Assembly (NCBI GenBank): GCA_035771175.1
Contig: CM069598.1
Location: forward strand, 9,118,314-9,182,313
Direction: 5' to 3'
Source of the DNA: Paratinospora sagittata
Lineage: Eukaryota > Streptophyta > Magnoliopsida > Ranunculales > Menispermaceae
DNA: 64,000 bases
The first letter of the stretch is position 1; every line of letters begins with the position of its first letter. Below the pieces are notes generated by a model. The model did no database searches and was not told the origin of the DNA. It saw nothing but the letters and a program-made list of their open reading frames with translations. Below, piece by piece: positions 49,501 through 62,867 of the stretch. The position numbers and the translations under genes were made by a program.

Positions 49501-52500
49501 TTCTGACATTGACCGACATCAAGTAGATTATGTAAGTACCAAGTAGAATAGAAAAGATCACTAAAAAAGTGAAAAAAAAAAAATAGAAAAAGAAAAATGG
49601 ACTTGAGGTTTTGGGCATAGAAGCTACATGAAAAACCGATAGCTAAAGAATCAAAATTCATTGAAAGGTGCAAACTGCTCTTCATCTACTTGGAGAAAAC
49701 AACAGTAAAAGATTAAACAGCTGCGTTGCGCATACACAATCTGAATCTCATTCTAAGATCTACAGACATAATCAATTTTTTTTTTCTTTTTTATTCCTTT
49801 TTGCCCTTCATTTATTTTCCCAAGATACCAGTATATACAAAAAAAATAAAAAAAAACCTTACCTTTTCAATAGATAAAAAAATGATGATTCCAGCAAAGG
49901 TTCTATAAGATGCTTTAGACCATTTACCAGATGATGGAATATTTATTTCTGGCAGAGGTGCGCGCAATATATACGATAAAAGTAATAGAGAGGTAGGCAT
50001 GCCATCAAAACATGAATTTGAACAAAGAAAAAAAGATCATTTTCAAAACCAGAAGAATAAGAGATCAACTATAAGCAGATTTAGATTTAGGCCAGAAAAC
50101 AATAATCAATCTTATAGACTATGTCATTTATGAAAGAAATAAAACTATACCTTCAAGGCACTGAGATAATCAATCAGGTCATTTTCAAATCCACATCCTT
50201 GGTTCAGATCCTTCTGATCTTTCCAAGGGAAATCTTGCATCCACAAGCCCTGGCTTTTGTTGTTCCAATCCACATATATCAAGTTTGCAGTATGTATAAC
50301 AACACGCAGCCCTCTAGGATAGACAAGAAGCATGGCCTTTGAATGATGTGTACCATATGAAATAGGTAGAGGGGGCTTATGCAGAATCCAATTTGCAAAC
50401 TTGCTTTTCTAATAAGACAAAGTGACAAATTTTAGAAAGGCTCACTTTTTGAATAAGGAAAGTTTTAGAGCGAAGGAAGATGCTACAACTTCAGTGATTA
50501 CAGACCTGGAAATGATTGAGCGGATCATGATTTTCTCCATGAATAACAAGCACATGAGGAATTTTAGTCAAAGTTGGGCAAGCTACAGGAAATAAACTTC
50601 TCTCATAGTTAGACTGTAAGTAAATGATAAACCCATGCCAACATTGCAAAACAGAGAGATCAAGTAATAGCATTAGCAGATTCAAAGAGTTGTTTCTTCC
50701 ATGGAAGCACAATCTTGAATTAAATCAAAGTTAGAAGTATGACATGCACCACCACGTGAAGTTCATGAAACAGATACAGACTGATTATACAAGAGTTAAA
50801 TGGAGAAGGGACAAAGGTGAAAACAAAGACAAAAAAACCAATCATTAATACCTCAAGGCCCAAACTCACCAGATATCAGCCAATCCATGTCCACCATGTA
50901 ATTTGAAAGGACGGCAACAAGGACATCCCCCTAATAATCAATTGGCAGACAAAATATCAGTTTCTTCAGGAATTTCGCAGACTAAACATTTAGGGGATTA
51001 TGACAAAAAAAAAAAATTTAATTAAATTAAAAAACAATAGTCCTACATATTTCATATATTGTAGCTCCAAGCTACTTTTAGGAGCTTCCAACTCACAAAT
51101 CACATTTAGGGGAATCGGACCAAAAAAAATAATAATAATTTAAAAACTAAAGGGGAATATGAGGAAAACAAAAGATTTAAAAACTATAGTTCTACATATT
51201 TCAAACGTAGTAGCTCCCAGCTATTTTTAGGAGCTTCCAACTCACAAATCGCATTTAGGGGAATATGACCAAAAAAAAAAGGTTTAAAAACTATCGAGGA
51301 ATATGAGCAAAAAGAAAGATTTAAAAACTGTAGTTCTACATATTTCAAACGTAGTAGCTCCCACCTATTTTTAGGAGCTTCCATCTCATAAATCACATGA
51401 AACAATTCAAATTTCCATTTCACAGCTGTCCTCCCTAACAAACATATTCTGCTCTGTTCCAAGAATTAATATAGAGTATTGCTACAGCTTGATTGACTAA
51501 AATGGCAGATTTTATTGCAAGCCACGAAATAGAACTAGGAAGTTACAGTATAACCAACATAACAAAAATAAATAGCTAAATTATATTAAACAAATATTTA
51601 CAATATCTAATAAACAATATCTCAAACCAGGACAAATGTTTTGATAAGTTTCGAGCACATTAAAATGAAGTATGCACTGATAGAATTGAATCTTGGCTCA
51701 CCAGACATGGACTCAATATCAATGCTAAGGTCATGCATGCAATCTCAGGTTATCAGCCACATAATGACAAGTTCTCCAAACTTCTCTGAATTTTTATTGA
51801 ATTTTTAAAATTTTTGAATCATTGAATTCAAATTACGAATTAAATGTAAACGAAATATTAGAAAATTTTCATCAAAGTTAGGTTAAGAAATAAAAATAAC
51901 TTGTAAAATTCAAAAATCATTTGAGTTTTTTACTTGCCAAACGCAAAATAAAAATAAATAAATATTAACTTCAGCTTTTGTTGGAGTGCATTCTTCAACA
52001 TACAATTTCATCTGCCATAGATACTAACAAGTTATTTTATGACTTCTTTGCTAACATATATAAGAGAAATGGATTAATTACACAGTTTATAAATTACATG
52101 TACCATTTTTGTTTTAAATTAGAGTTTTGTAAATCTTATTTTGCTTCTTCCTTTAGTGATATTTTAGTTTCCATCCATTATATATGAATTGCACCTCAAT
52201 AAAGTCCATTTTTATTTTTTAGGAATATCTTCTAACAAAAGCTGAACTAAGCGTTGACTTTATCTTTTTTAATTTTTGTTTGAAGTAATCAAAAAAATAC
52301 TAAAGGTTTCCTTGAGTTTTACAAATTATTTCAATAGTCTACCTAACTTCAATGAATTTTTTGTAATAATTCAATCACATTTCAATGATTGACAAATTGA
52401 TAAAATTCTATGAAAATCTGGAGAATTATGTCGAATTTTCATCCCATGCGTCTATGTTCTATGTATCTTTGCCAATTTATGTGCTAGTTTACAGAACGGA

Positions 52501-55500
52501 ATGTTTTTCCTTCATGGATTTAGCAATCTAATTAGTTTTCATTTATTTTTGCATGCTCTAGCTCATGTTCATTTCTCCCCTCTTTAAGAACCATCTGAAC
52601 TTTAGCCTATGCCGTGCCAAGGTGAGATCAGGGAAAGAAAAAAAAAAACATATTTATAGGTTCATAAATAACTCCAAAAATAGATGCATATGCACCTATT
52701 CATTGTAATTTGAAAAACTGAAATTGATATAACACACAATAATTGAAGAATGGCTATAAATATGCTGTTAATATGATGCAATCGTAATTGATGACCCACT
52801 CTCACCAACAACACTAAGTTTATAAACATAGCCAAAATACAAAAAGGCTTGACACACATTTTATGTTTCAAAAGAATAAAAAGAATAAATAAACAAAAAA
52901 GAAATGTAGCTGCAAATGTTGAAATTCTTCCAATTTTCTAAACCTTCCTAAATCGGTCTTCCTTTAAGCTGATACCCTTATGAATCACCAAATCTCACTC
53001 CTACCATTTTATTTCATAGAATCTCTGCTTATACTGTATAATTTTGCCAACATTATAAGTAGATTCTTTTTTCTTCATAACTATCTTTTAGTGTTCAAAT
53101 GCTGCAGTTTCAAAGTTGCAAGTATCAAGATGGATCTTGCATTCTCAAATGAACTTCTTTATCTCCATGACTTCAGTACCCTTTCTTGTTTAGCATTAAA
53201 ATTTAAAAGCATACTAAGACAAGGAATGATGTCTCTACAAATTACAAAATACATTCCTCGACCAAGTACATAGCCCAAGCCTAAATCCCCTTTATATCAT
53301 GGCAGTTGTGCATTTGTGCTTGACCTCAATGTATCTTCTATAGAGATGGCATACCATGACTTAAGGATCACAACTCATGATCTACTATCAACATTATACA
53401 CTAGGTACCATCTTAATGCAGTTTTCTCGAGGAAATTTTGTAAAAAGGATGTTGAGAGTGGAAAGTGGAAACATCAACTCTAATTGAAGAACCTTGCAAA
53501 TTAAGAAGAATGTAAAGAAAGAAAAGGTATAAATAGTTATTATTACCTGAATCGCATCCACAATAGAAACAGAAGAGGAATTATCCCATGCAGGCAGCCC
53601 TTTGACTTGCAAAAGTCGAAAGGTTAAAGGCAATTCATCCTTAGAGACACTAAAACGGCATTTGGCTTCCTCCACTGTAAACTGAGGGTGACTAGAACCT
53701 TTGATCTTTAATGAGCTTTCTCGTGCATGGCTATCACTTGTAAATTCAGCCTGTAAAAGATCCAGGGAGAGAAACAACACTAAGCAACCCCACAGTGAAA
53801 CAGGAAGAGAAAAAAACTGTAATTTAATAGAAAGCGACGAGAAGAAAAATTTTGCTTTTGGGTTCCAAATGACGTGTTCCAAATTTCCTATAATTATGAG
53901 TAAGCATAAGTATAAAACAATGAAAATCAGACAAAAAAACAAAATATACGGATTTTCAACACAAAATTCAAAAAGGATCCTGACCTTCAAAATTTTAACC
54001 AATTTTCTAGAATCAACTAGTTTGAAATATCAACAAGAGAAAGATTATGATGTATAACATATTTTAGCATGTTTTTTTTTATTATTTTTCAATACACCTA
54101 AAAATAAGTTTCCTAAGCTATCTATAACATTATAACAACTTCGTAATTCTATTAGAACTCTATTTAGACACTTCTAAAACACTTTTTTTTATTTTTTAAT
54201 ACACTTAAATAATAAAAACGAATTTTAAAAACTATCTAGAACTACCATTAAAATATAAATTTACCAAAATAAGAACTTCTCTAAAAAAAACTTAAATAAA
54301 AAAATATAAAATAAAAGCATGCTAAAATACATTATACATTAGATTAAAGGTAAGGTTTCACTAGACAGATCAATATTTGTACAAAATCAATAAATCCCAA
54401 GTCAACAAGCATCATTGTGAAGCTAAAGAAGCACAAAAAGAGATGACTTTACCATCAAGTATCCTCTCAAAATATAGGATCATGAAACAAATGGAAAACT
54501 TTTCTGGTCCATGTAATACATTGTTTCTACTTTATAAAAGTTCACAATGGATGTAACATAGATAGGTAACAAATTGCAATGTGACACGGCTCTGAAATGT
54601 TAGATACACCTACATACCAAAAGACCAATGTAGCAAAACATATCAAAAGTTTCTTAGTTCATTGTAACTAGAAGTTACAACATATAGAGCATATTGAGAA
54701 CACAACACCTCTATAACTAAAACCTCACACCAACATTCTTTTCTGAGTATCTTGAAGTTGAAATAAGTAAAGGAAATATGAGGAGTGCTTTTTTGAGTAA
54801 ATCAATAATAAACCAACAGGCCTTTTATTAGAAAAAAGGGGTAATGCTCATTCAACTTCCACAACTTACATTATTTGTTGCATATCCTAAGACAACAATT
54901 TTGCCCAAGTATGAAACTTAAATGTGAATGTATACTAGAAACTCCCTCTACATCCTGCAGCTATTGAATTGCGCATGGCTTGCTATATATTTGTGCTCCA
55001 TAGTGCTCAAAAAAACTATAAAAAAAAGCAAAGAATTGAGCATCCTTCTTAAATAGGTTGAATGTCACACAATGAAACTAGATTGGCAATCTAACAACAC
55101 AAATTGATTATTAAGAAAACATGTTGTTGGTCCACCCAAGAGGGGGGTGAATTGGGAGCGATGGTCAATTTTAAAATTATCTTCCAATAACTTAGTGATA
55201 TACATGAGTATATTGGAATTGGATGCAAAATAGAACACTGACTAAATTGTAAACGTGTGACACAGATTTATAGTGGTTCGGCCAAGTCTACGTCCACTAC
55301 CTAATCTCTCTATTAGGATTTTCTCAAACCACTAACTGATTATCTTACGGATGAGAATCAAACCATTACAACTATCATTTTACAGGTTAAAGGCAAACCT
55401 ATCCTTTTACGGGCTAAGGATGAACCGTATTTCCTTTTTCCGGGATGAGGAAAAACCCATGTTCCTTTTACGGAAACCGTTCCTCTTTTACAGGTTAAGA

Positions 55501-58500
55501 TATAACCTATCCTTTTTCAGGTTAAGGACACACCTATCCTTTTACAAGATGAGGATGAACCGGTTTCCTACTTACAGGTGAGGATAAACCTTTTTTCTCT
55601 TTTACAGGTTAAGAGATAACCTATCCTTTTACAAGATGAGGATGAACCGATTCTCTTTTGCAGGTTCAGAGATACCCTTTTATGATTTCAATCCTAAAAT
55701 CATTAAGTGAACTTCATTCACTTGTCCTGGTTGTTTCAGTCTGGAAACACACCAGCATTACAACACTAAAATGTTGGTTGGTTCTAACGTAGTAAAACAC
55801 TTTACAATTAAGCTCAGTACATAGCATTACAAAGATATGAAATATGAAATAGGTAATGCTAAGTTGAAATACACCTTCAGTCATTTACCTTTCAATGTTC
55901 GGTATTGCTCAAGTACAGTTTCGAAAAACATAAATGATATGATATGAAAATCAGTGCTTCTTTGAAAGTAATAAATACCGAATAAAGATTGACTTAAAAC
56001 ACGGAGGACTAGTGTAAATCAAAGACATAGACAATTTTCAAAATAGATATAAAATATAAGTATGAAAACTTCTGGTTCAGTGATCAGTAGTTAACGCAAC
56101 TACTAATATAGTTCAATACAGTACTTAAGATATGAAATCAAGTACAACTGTATATCTTAAACTATTTCTCAAATTCCATCTCCAGCAAGAATGATACCAA
56201 ATATGAATCAATGTAAAGAATTTGAGTTGATAGCAATAAAGATAGATTTTCAAAGATAAAGTATAATTGAAGCTCAATATAAAAATCTATTGTAATCGTA
56301 AAGGTATCAGTGAAAAATACTTTGAAAGATTAGAAAATGAAATTCATTTTGACACAGACTAACTTTCAAAAAGTATTGGCACAACACAAAGTGATTGGCA
56401 AGTTGTTTGATCCTAAGTGTTGGTATTTATAGACTTAGTGGGACATAGCCGTTAGACATTTGAAGTTTAAATAATATGAACGTTTACACACAACGGCTAG
56501 AATGTTATATGAAAATAGCAGCTGCAATTTTCACTAACATTCTGGTTCTTTTCAGATTTCATGAAAGAGAAAAGTTTTAGAAAAACTTATTTCATGTATC
56601 AGAGAAGGTCTCTGAAAAGGACTCTGTGCAAATGTCTGTTCTGAAAAAGTAAACTTACGTAGAGTACTTGTTCGAGCAGTGACGGTTGTTGAATTAGCGT
56701 CCTGATTCCATAATCAATGTCCTGACGCATAATATCAACTTTGTCATTTTGTTCCTTGAGGGCGCTCATTACGTATAGGCATCCTACAGAACACTTAAGT
56801 GAGGGCGCTACTTACTCGTAAGCGTCCTGACTTACTTTGACACTTATATGACTTAACCTTGAGGGCAATAATGCACAATTAGCGTCCTGCTATGTATTAA
56901 AACAGTTAAGTACATGAGGACGCTACTATCCGAGTAAGTGTCCTGCCAGTTTAAAACATAAAAACAAAACATGAGGGCGCTACAACTCTGTAAGCGTCCT
57001 ACCAGTTAAAAACATTTTAAATAAAGACACAAGCACGCTGAAGGACAATCAACGTCCAGAAAGTTACTAAATTGATTCCTAAAGGTAAGAGCGCTTCTAT
57101 CCAGATAGCGTCCTGATAGATTGTTCAACTTATAACTATCAGCATCCTCAAAGATACATTCTTTGATAAACTTAAGACATCTTTCAGTGAGCTGATGCTG
57201 AATCAGCTTCCCGACAACTTCAAAGGTTGACTAATAAAAGAGGTCGCTACTATACAAGTAAGCGTCCTGATAAATCAATTCTATTCAACTTTGAACGTTA
57301 TCAGCGTCCTGACTTATAAAGTTCAAGAGAGTGCTGCTAACTCATTAGTGTCCTGAAAGATTCTTTAAAAACAGTTTTGACTCGCGATAAAATATATGAT
57401 AAATGCGAATAAAAACTCGATAGATTTCAAATTAAATATATAGTATTAGATCATTTGAAATACCGTAAAAACATGAAATCAAAACATGCAGATTAGAAAA
57501 ACATATGTAGATGATTTATGCATGGTTTTAAAAAACATTTTGAGCAATAACAATTAGAAAAAGATATATCTTAAATACTTTGTGTATTTCTCTTTTCTCA
57601 TAATCGTTAAATCCAACTCTTCATTATGAGATCTTCAATAAGAGTTTTGCGGAGTTGAATGACTTGAACGTTGATCTAGAGATGTAGTCTTGAAGCTTGA
57701 TCGAATCGTTCGAGTGAAGTGATCTTGAAATCATGATGTGATCGTTGAAGTTCTTTGGTTGAAACGAACTTGACCGTTGGATGTGATCTTTGAGTTCCTC
57801 GATCGAGTCGTTCCTTCTCTTTTTGCTTTCCTTAAGTGCTTTGATGAAATCTTGATACACACACGTTTAGCACCGAAAAGTATTTTGTTTGTGAACATCA
57901 AAATATACTTTATTACAGTATATTTAGGGACGAGCTAAGTGATGAACCGCATAGGTTAACACATGTTTCATCTAAAAAGGAAAAACACAAAATAAAACAA
58001 AACACAACTTGTTCATGTTATTAGATTTTGTTTATTTACACTTTCAAAAATACCCCACAGCTTATTTTAAGCAAAAACTAGTGATATCCCCTTTTGTTAA
58101 CTTCAGTTACAATTAAAAATACATATATGATTTTCGGCTAATTTGAGAGCTGTTAAGAATCAATTTGTTTCTTTGAAACAACATGGACCTTAACTTCAAT
58201 GTCTAACATTATCAAATTAGAGTTGATATATAACAAAAACATACCTCAGTTCCCCCTTCCTATGAAGTGAGGTAGTCTTCTTCTTCTTTTTCCTTTTGGT
58301 GGTTATAATAACAGACACACAACAAAATCAGATTAAATTTTGCTTTTAACATCTACTCGTGTTGTTATTGGTAGAGTAGTTTTTTTAACTTTCATCCTTT
58401 TTATACACTTGCAGTGTCATTCATGGGCAATCATATCAGAAAGGATGAAAAATCATGAAATCAGATACCAATATATAGATATTTATTCAGTAGGAGCTCA

Positions 58501-59359
58501 GAATTGAGATATCATAGCACCATATTCATGGTGAAAAACATTTCTATGGCAAAATGCTCAATTCAAAAATATATAAAAAAAACAACTTAAGATCAAATAT
58601 GACACCTGCAACTTTCTCGCAAAAGCTTCATCATCAGCTATTTGCCGCTTCTTCAAAATCGATTTCTCATTTTCTTGATCATCCCTTCCCTTGGTTGAAG
58701 ACCTTTTACGAGTTTCCAGCAAGGATTTCGGCTGGCTGCCACTTAATTTTACATACTTAAAATAGTGATGCCCAGGAATCAACTCCACAATATCACCATT
58801 ATCAACCGTTACTGTCTCACTGGAACACAGCTTTTTCCTTTGTTCCCCGGACCTAACAACAATTGGATTCGATCCCTCCTACAAGATACAGCAAACTTAT
58901 ACTAAAACAAGATCTGATAAACTTAAAAGCAATCGATCAATCAATACAATACAATTGATTTCATTTTTGCTTCACAAGATTTCAACTTTTTTCACATTTT
59001 CTGTGAATGAAAAAAAAAAAATTCTAAGAAGGAATTATACCACAGTAACACTTGTAATTCCATCGACCTCAGCTCTCAAACTGATATGCTTGCGGCTCAC
59101 TCGTTTATCCGAGACAGACACATCACTGCGACCTAAAACATTAACACCTTCGAAAACAGGTAACTTCATCTTGGTATCATCTTCCTCCAGATTTCCAGTA
59201 AGCGGAACCAAGATTCCAATGTTAACCTAAAATATTCAAATTACACCATTAACACAAACAACCAAAAAAAATTTTAAAAATCGCAGAACAGAAGTTCAAC
59301 AATTCAGGCAGCTGTGTAAAACAAAGTACGCGAGAATCTGCCATGGAAGAGTGTTCCAT
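43504..59359 (-). CDS. TDP1: Tyrosyl-DNA phosphodiesterase 1 (TDP1), one conserved exon not found
   Basis: Nuclear repair enzyme that hydrolyses 3' phosphotyrosyl links left by topoisomerase I. Exons: 59359-59330, 59226-59041, 58878-58606, 53750-53547, 50930-50870, 50582-50506, 50408-50151, 49017-48928, 46828-46694, 46241-46145, 45294-45241, 45111-45021, 44080-44003, 43847-43697, 43598-43504. All others join in frame. N-terminal FHA domain ([32 protein letters not shown]), as in plant TDP1. Catalytic HKN motif 1: HHSKAM with Asn 18 residues after Lys, in HTAN. Motif 2: [10 protein letters not shown] with Asn in [12 protein letters not shown]-terminus ends YIQDS. Between 46145 and 45294 about 45-50 residues of the family (the WPTVEDVRCSLEG region) are missing, and the phases of the flanking exons disagree. 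Start: Met at 59359 or 59344. Confidence 0.92.
51039..51405. repeat. Three tandem copies of a 144-149-bp unit in a TDP1 intron
   Basis: AGT(T/C)CTACATATTTC starts at 51039, 51188 and 51332; each unit contains TTTTTAGGAGCTTCCA(A/T)CTCA and, in the first two, TTTAGGGGAAT followed by an A run. It lies in the intron between exons 53750-53547 and 50930-50870. Confidence 0.85.
55370..55680. repeat. Minisatellite inside the solo LTR (about 27-30 bp unit)
   Basis: TTTTACAGGTTAAGGA-like and CCTATCC motifs alternate with ACAAGATGAGGATGAACC about ten times. The open frame at 55351-55581 (+) is this repeat. Confidence 0.8.
56690..57360. repeat. Minisatellite inside the solo LTR (about 55-bp unit)
   Basis: GAGGGCGCTAC and AGCGTCCTGA alternate through the block, for example near 56757, 56809, 56865, 56972 and 57240. 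The pair of motifs (GGCGCT and AGCGTCC) are near inverse complements, so each unit can form a hairpin. Confidence 0.75.
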
Positions 59360-60573
59360 GGAACGAACGGTTAGGCGATTGAACGAAGTTGAAACTGCGA
59401 CTCTCAGAGAATCATCGGCGAGATTGTTGAACGAGAACGCAGAAGTTTCCGAATACACTGCTCTTGCAAGATGATGTTGGAAAAGGCCGAAGGAGTAGTA
59501 GCAGAAATGCGATTTTTTCGTAGCCCTAACGAACTTCAATGGGCTGATTATGGAACCGCGCAGCATGCGAATTTTACAGAGCGCGAGCATAAACAAAGCA
59601 GAAATCTCATGTTTCAAAAGCGAAAAAAAAAGTTCTTAGAAATTAAAATTGGAAAAATAATATAATCAATTTTGTGGCTATTATTATGATTATTTTGAAG
59701 AGGGATCTAAAATATTAAATTTGAAATTTACTTAATTAATTGAATGTATCTATAAGTAAATGTATGTTTTTGGTAAGTTGCGCTAATGAACGGATAAATG
59801 TGAATTTAATAATAATCGGCTTATTATTATTTCGCGCGCGCGCGCACGAAGAACGGAGGAAGCGAATGTTCCGTGAGAATAACCCGAGCTTCTTCTTTGT
59901 GAAAATTCTACTTTCTTAGAAACCTTAGCGTTCAACAACATCTCCATTTTTCAGAAGTTGCAATTTGCATTTTCAATGGCTCCTCCTCTTGCGCCGAAAC
60001 AGTTTTTGCTAATGTCATGTTGGAAGTTGATGGTAACATGCTTCACGAAAGATAGCTTTTGGAAATAATCAATTAGACTAGTTATTAGATTGAGTGGTGG
60101 AGTCATAATGATGTCGCTTAAATATCACTTTTTCATAATAATAAGTTGTCTCTCGTTAACTCTTTAAAAATACTAGGGACAAGACTTTGTCCAGTTAAAC
60201 TAGATTCATCACTATTCTAACAGAATAATGGCATAGCAACAGTAAATTGATACTAAAGTTTAACTTTATGTCCTTAAAATAATTTTGTTCAGTGCTCGCG
60301 GTGTAAAAAAATTATCTCTCAAAATACAACAATCTTTTTCTTATGACAATAATAATTTAAATCACAAGAATAATCGAACCAATAAAGGTTGTAATCTCTC
60401 ATAAAAAATAATGTTAAAATAAAGAAGAAACAAAGAGAAGAAAATACTAAAAAATCAAATATTTTGGGATGAATTTTATGAGTTCCGGAAGGCCCCTATT
60501 TATAGATTTTTTGTAGTTGTACGAAGTGTCTTTTTGTGCACTGTCGGATCGCACACAATCCGTGAAGGCACAA
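59360..60573. other. Intergenic, TDP1 upstream
   Basis: TDP1 leader and promoter region, with a CG dinucleotide run at 59833-59845. A 30-codon frame starts at 59976 (+), MAPPLAPKQF, and contains a possible donor (ATG|GTAACA) but matches nothing and has no recognised continuation. Two C-to-T-rich blocks at 60537-60572 resemble a segment at 62905-62920. Confidence 0.4.
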
Positions 60574-62867
60574 TGTAACACCTTAAAGTTTTAATCAAAA
60601 AAATAATAATCTACGTTGACTTATACATGTATTGAGATGTATAATATGCGTATAATACTTAAAAATACGTGTATGAAAGTATATGTAGTTGTATTTTTAT
60701 AAATTTCAATTAGATTATAAAGATCAAAACAATATGGGTGAAGTAGATACACACACATGTACATATATATAATTTAAACTAGATATAACGATTTCCTCGG
60801 AATAAATTTTGCTATGGGGGTTATTTTACAGTGTTTTCGAACTTTTGGGTTTTTACCCAACATAAAAGAAATTTTGAGGGGAAGGGTGAAAAACACCCTT
60901 AGATTGTAGAAACCTCAAATATGTGGTTAAATTTTATTTATTAGTTCGTTTTAAATTTTTGTAGTTGTTGGAAGTTTGATTTGATACTTGAGACCTTTGA
61001 AACCCTTAGATTTGATATTGTAGACTTTTGGAGTCCTAGTAAAGCCCAATGAAACTCCGGTTTGAAACTGTAGAAAAATATATTTATTAATTCCAGACAT
61101 TTTGATGTTAAGATCATGATTTTTGGATATGATTTGATAATTTTAGTAACTAAATATATGGTTTTGGTAAGTAAAATCGACTTTGGTGACCCGCGCGAAC
61201 ATGTAAAACCTTAGTAAAATACCTGTTGAAGGTAGTAAAATGATAGTAGGACTGATTTTACACATGTCGATATGGACAGAATAATTTTAGGAATGTTCTA
61301 TATTTTTAATAAAATTGATATATGTTTCCAGTAAAAAAATAAAATTGAGAATTAGTTAAAATATATGATTTAGAAATCTATTTTCATTGTTCCTTCTTGC
61401 GAAAATATTTAAATTGATCGTAGAAATGGTAGGGTAGCGTTTTCAACTGCTTATGAGTCCTAAATTCAGTTGAAATTTAAATCCATGCAACGTGTACAAT
61501 ATTTTTAGGTTGTTAAAGTAAGAATTTATAGTGAATGAGCAAGTCTTGGATCAAATGAAATGTATTTGAAAGAATAATACAAGTAAATATAGTTAAGTGA
61601 AATAAATTCGAATTATACATAAATTGCAAATGTTTATTGGTGATTTGAAGTGAGTTGAAAAATTAAATATGTAAATGGAAACTGTGTATTTACGCGTAAA
61701 ATAGATATGAATAAATGAAATTGAATTATTAGGTGGTTGTGACAAATTGAGTTAGTTTGATTTAAATTAAACTGGACACGAAAGCGACGGTGATTGTATT
61801 TTAAGTTGGAAAGTCTTGTTCTGTGAGTATATTTTCTTGATTTTGGTTCTTGCACGGCATTGTACTTCTATGAAATGTTTAAATGTAAGCATATTATGTA
61901 TATAATTATGCATTGTGTTATATTAACATTCATGACTGATTTTGACATTGGAGCTTGTAAGACTTGCGAAGGCTGGTCGAATATGAAGTTATTTCGTTAG
62001 GAATTAGTCTCGGGTGAATGTTATATGTAACCTCATTGTTTGTAGGACTGTCCTAACAAAGATTTTAATTATTTGAAATGATTGTGAATTGGGCGATGGG
62101 AGGCTGTGGCTATCTTGTAACGACCATACAAGGGTTAGACCCGCTTTATTACCTAGAATGTGGGAGATCGTGGATTTCGTTGAAAATGATGCATTATTTT
62201 ACTGAACATGATCATAAAAATTTATATTACTGACATGTATGATACATTTGTTGAATGATGCATGTGTGTTTAATAAATGTTTTGAATGATTTTAATTACA
62301 TTTTCCCTAAATGCATATGATTGTCATAAAATATATATTCACCGAGCTTGTGGTATGCTCACTTTATTTCCTCTAATATTTCAAGTAAAGATTTAAAAAG
62401 AAAAAGGAAAGCAAGAGAATGATAGACATTTGATTCAGATTTGTGCTTTATTGATGTATGTATGAAGGAGATGGTTTGTTTTTGTTTTATGTTGATATGT
62501 ATACTTAACACATAATATATGTATATTATCACATAGATGAGTTGGGTCATAATATAGAGGGTGGTTAAATATTTTTGGTTATGAAATACTGGGTGATGAT
62601 GTATATGATTGTATGATTAAATGGTGGACGGAATGGATGGATGGAATGAATGAATGAGATGATTATATATATATTTGATTTGATTTGTAGTATATCAGGA
62701 AAAATTGTGAGATGTTCAATTTATAGGGACATGTTGCCGAATTTTTGAAATTTTTTGTGTAATTCCTTTGAGACTGACAGTGTATTGTATATTATATAGT
62801 GGGTATGTATAGTGTATAGTACATTGGGTCTGTCATGACGTCAGCTTACGTCAGGGGCGTCGTGACA
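60574..62867 (+). mobile_element. Solo-LTR-like element, Gypsy type, 2.3 kb
   Basis: Starts TGTAACACCTTAAAG, the usual start of many plant Gypsy LTRs, and ends GGGGCGTCGTGACA, a common end. Candidate 5-bp duplications CACAA (60569-60573) and CACGA (62868-62872) agree at 4 of 5. The interior has no coding region. It is best read as a solo LTR in plus orientation. Confidence 0.6.

Larger units (their letters stand above)
55125..57961 (-). mobile_element. Solo-LTR-like insertion, 2.8 kb, in a TDP1 intron
   Basis: Bounded by TGTTGGTCCACC at the left and GGTTAACA at the right, i.e. TG...CA, with a perfect 5-bp duplication CATGT at 55120-55124 and 57962-57966. No second copy, primer site, polypurine tract or transposon protein is visible, so a solo LTR (left by recombination of two LTRs) is the simplest reading. 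A TATA-like CTATAAATACC on the minus strand (56432-56422) suggests minus orientation. It sits in the 4.9-kb intron between exons 58878-58606 and 53750-53547. The frame at 57624-57860 (minus) has no similarity I recognise. Confidence 0.75.

Noticed and set aside
51978..54057. Various 60-200-residue frames in TDP1 introns
   Set aside because: They overlap exon 53750-53547 or plain introns, lack similarity and are AT-rich chance frames.
59976..60068. Possible first exon of a divergent gene (MAPPLAPKQF...)
   Set aside because: Only 30 codons, no matching downstream exon before the solo LTR, no similarity.
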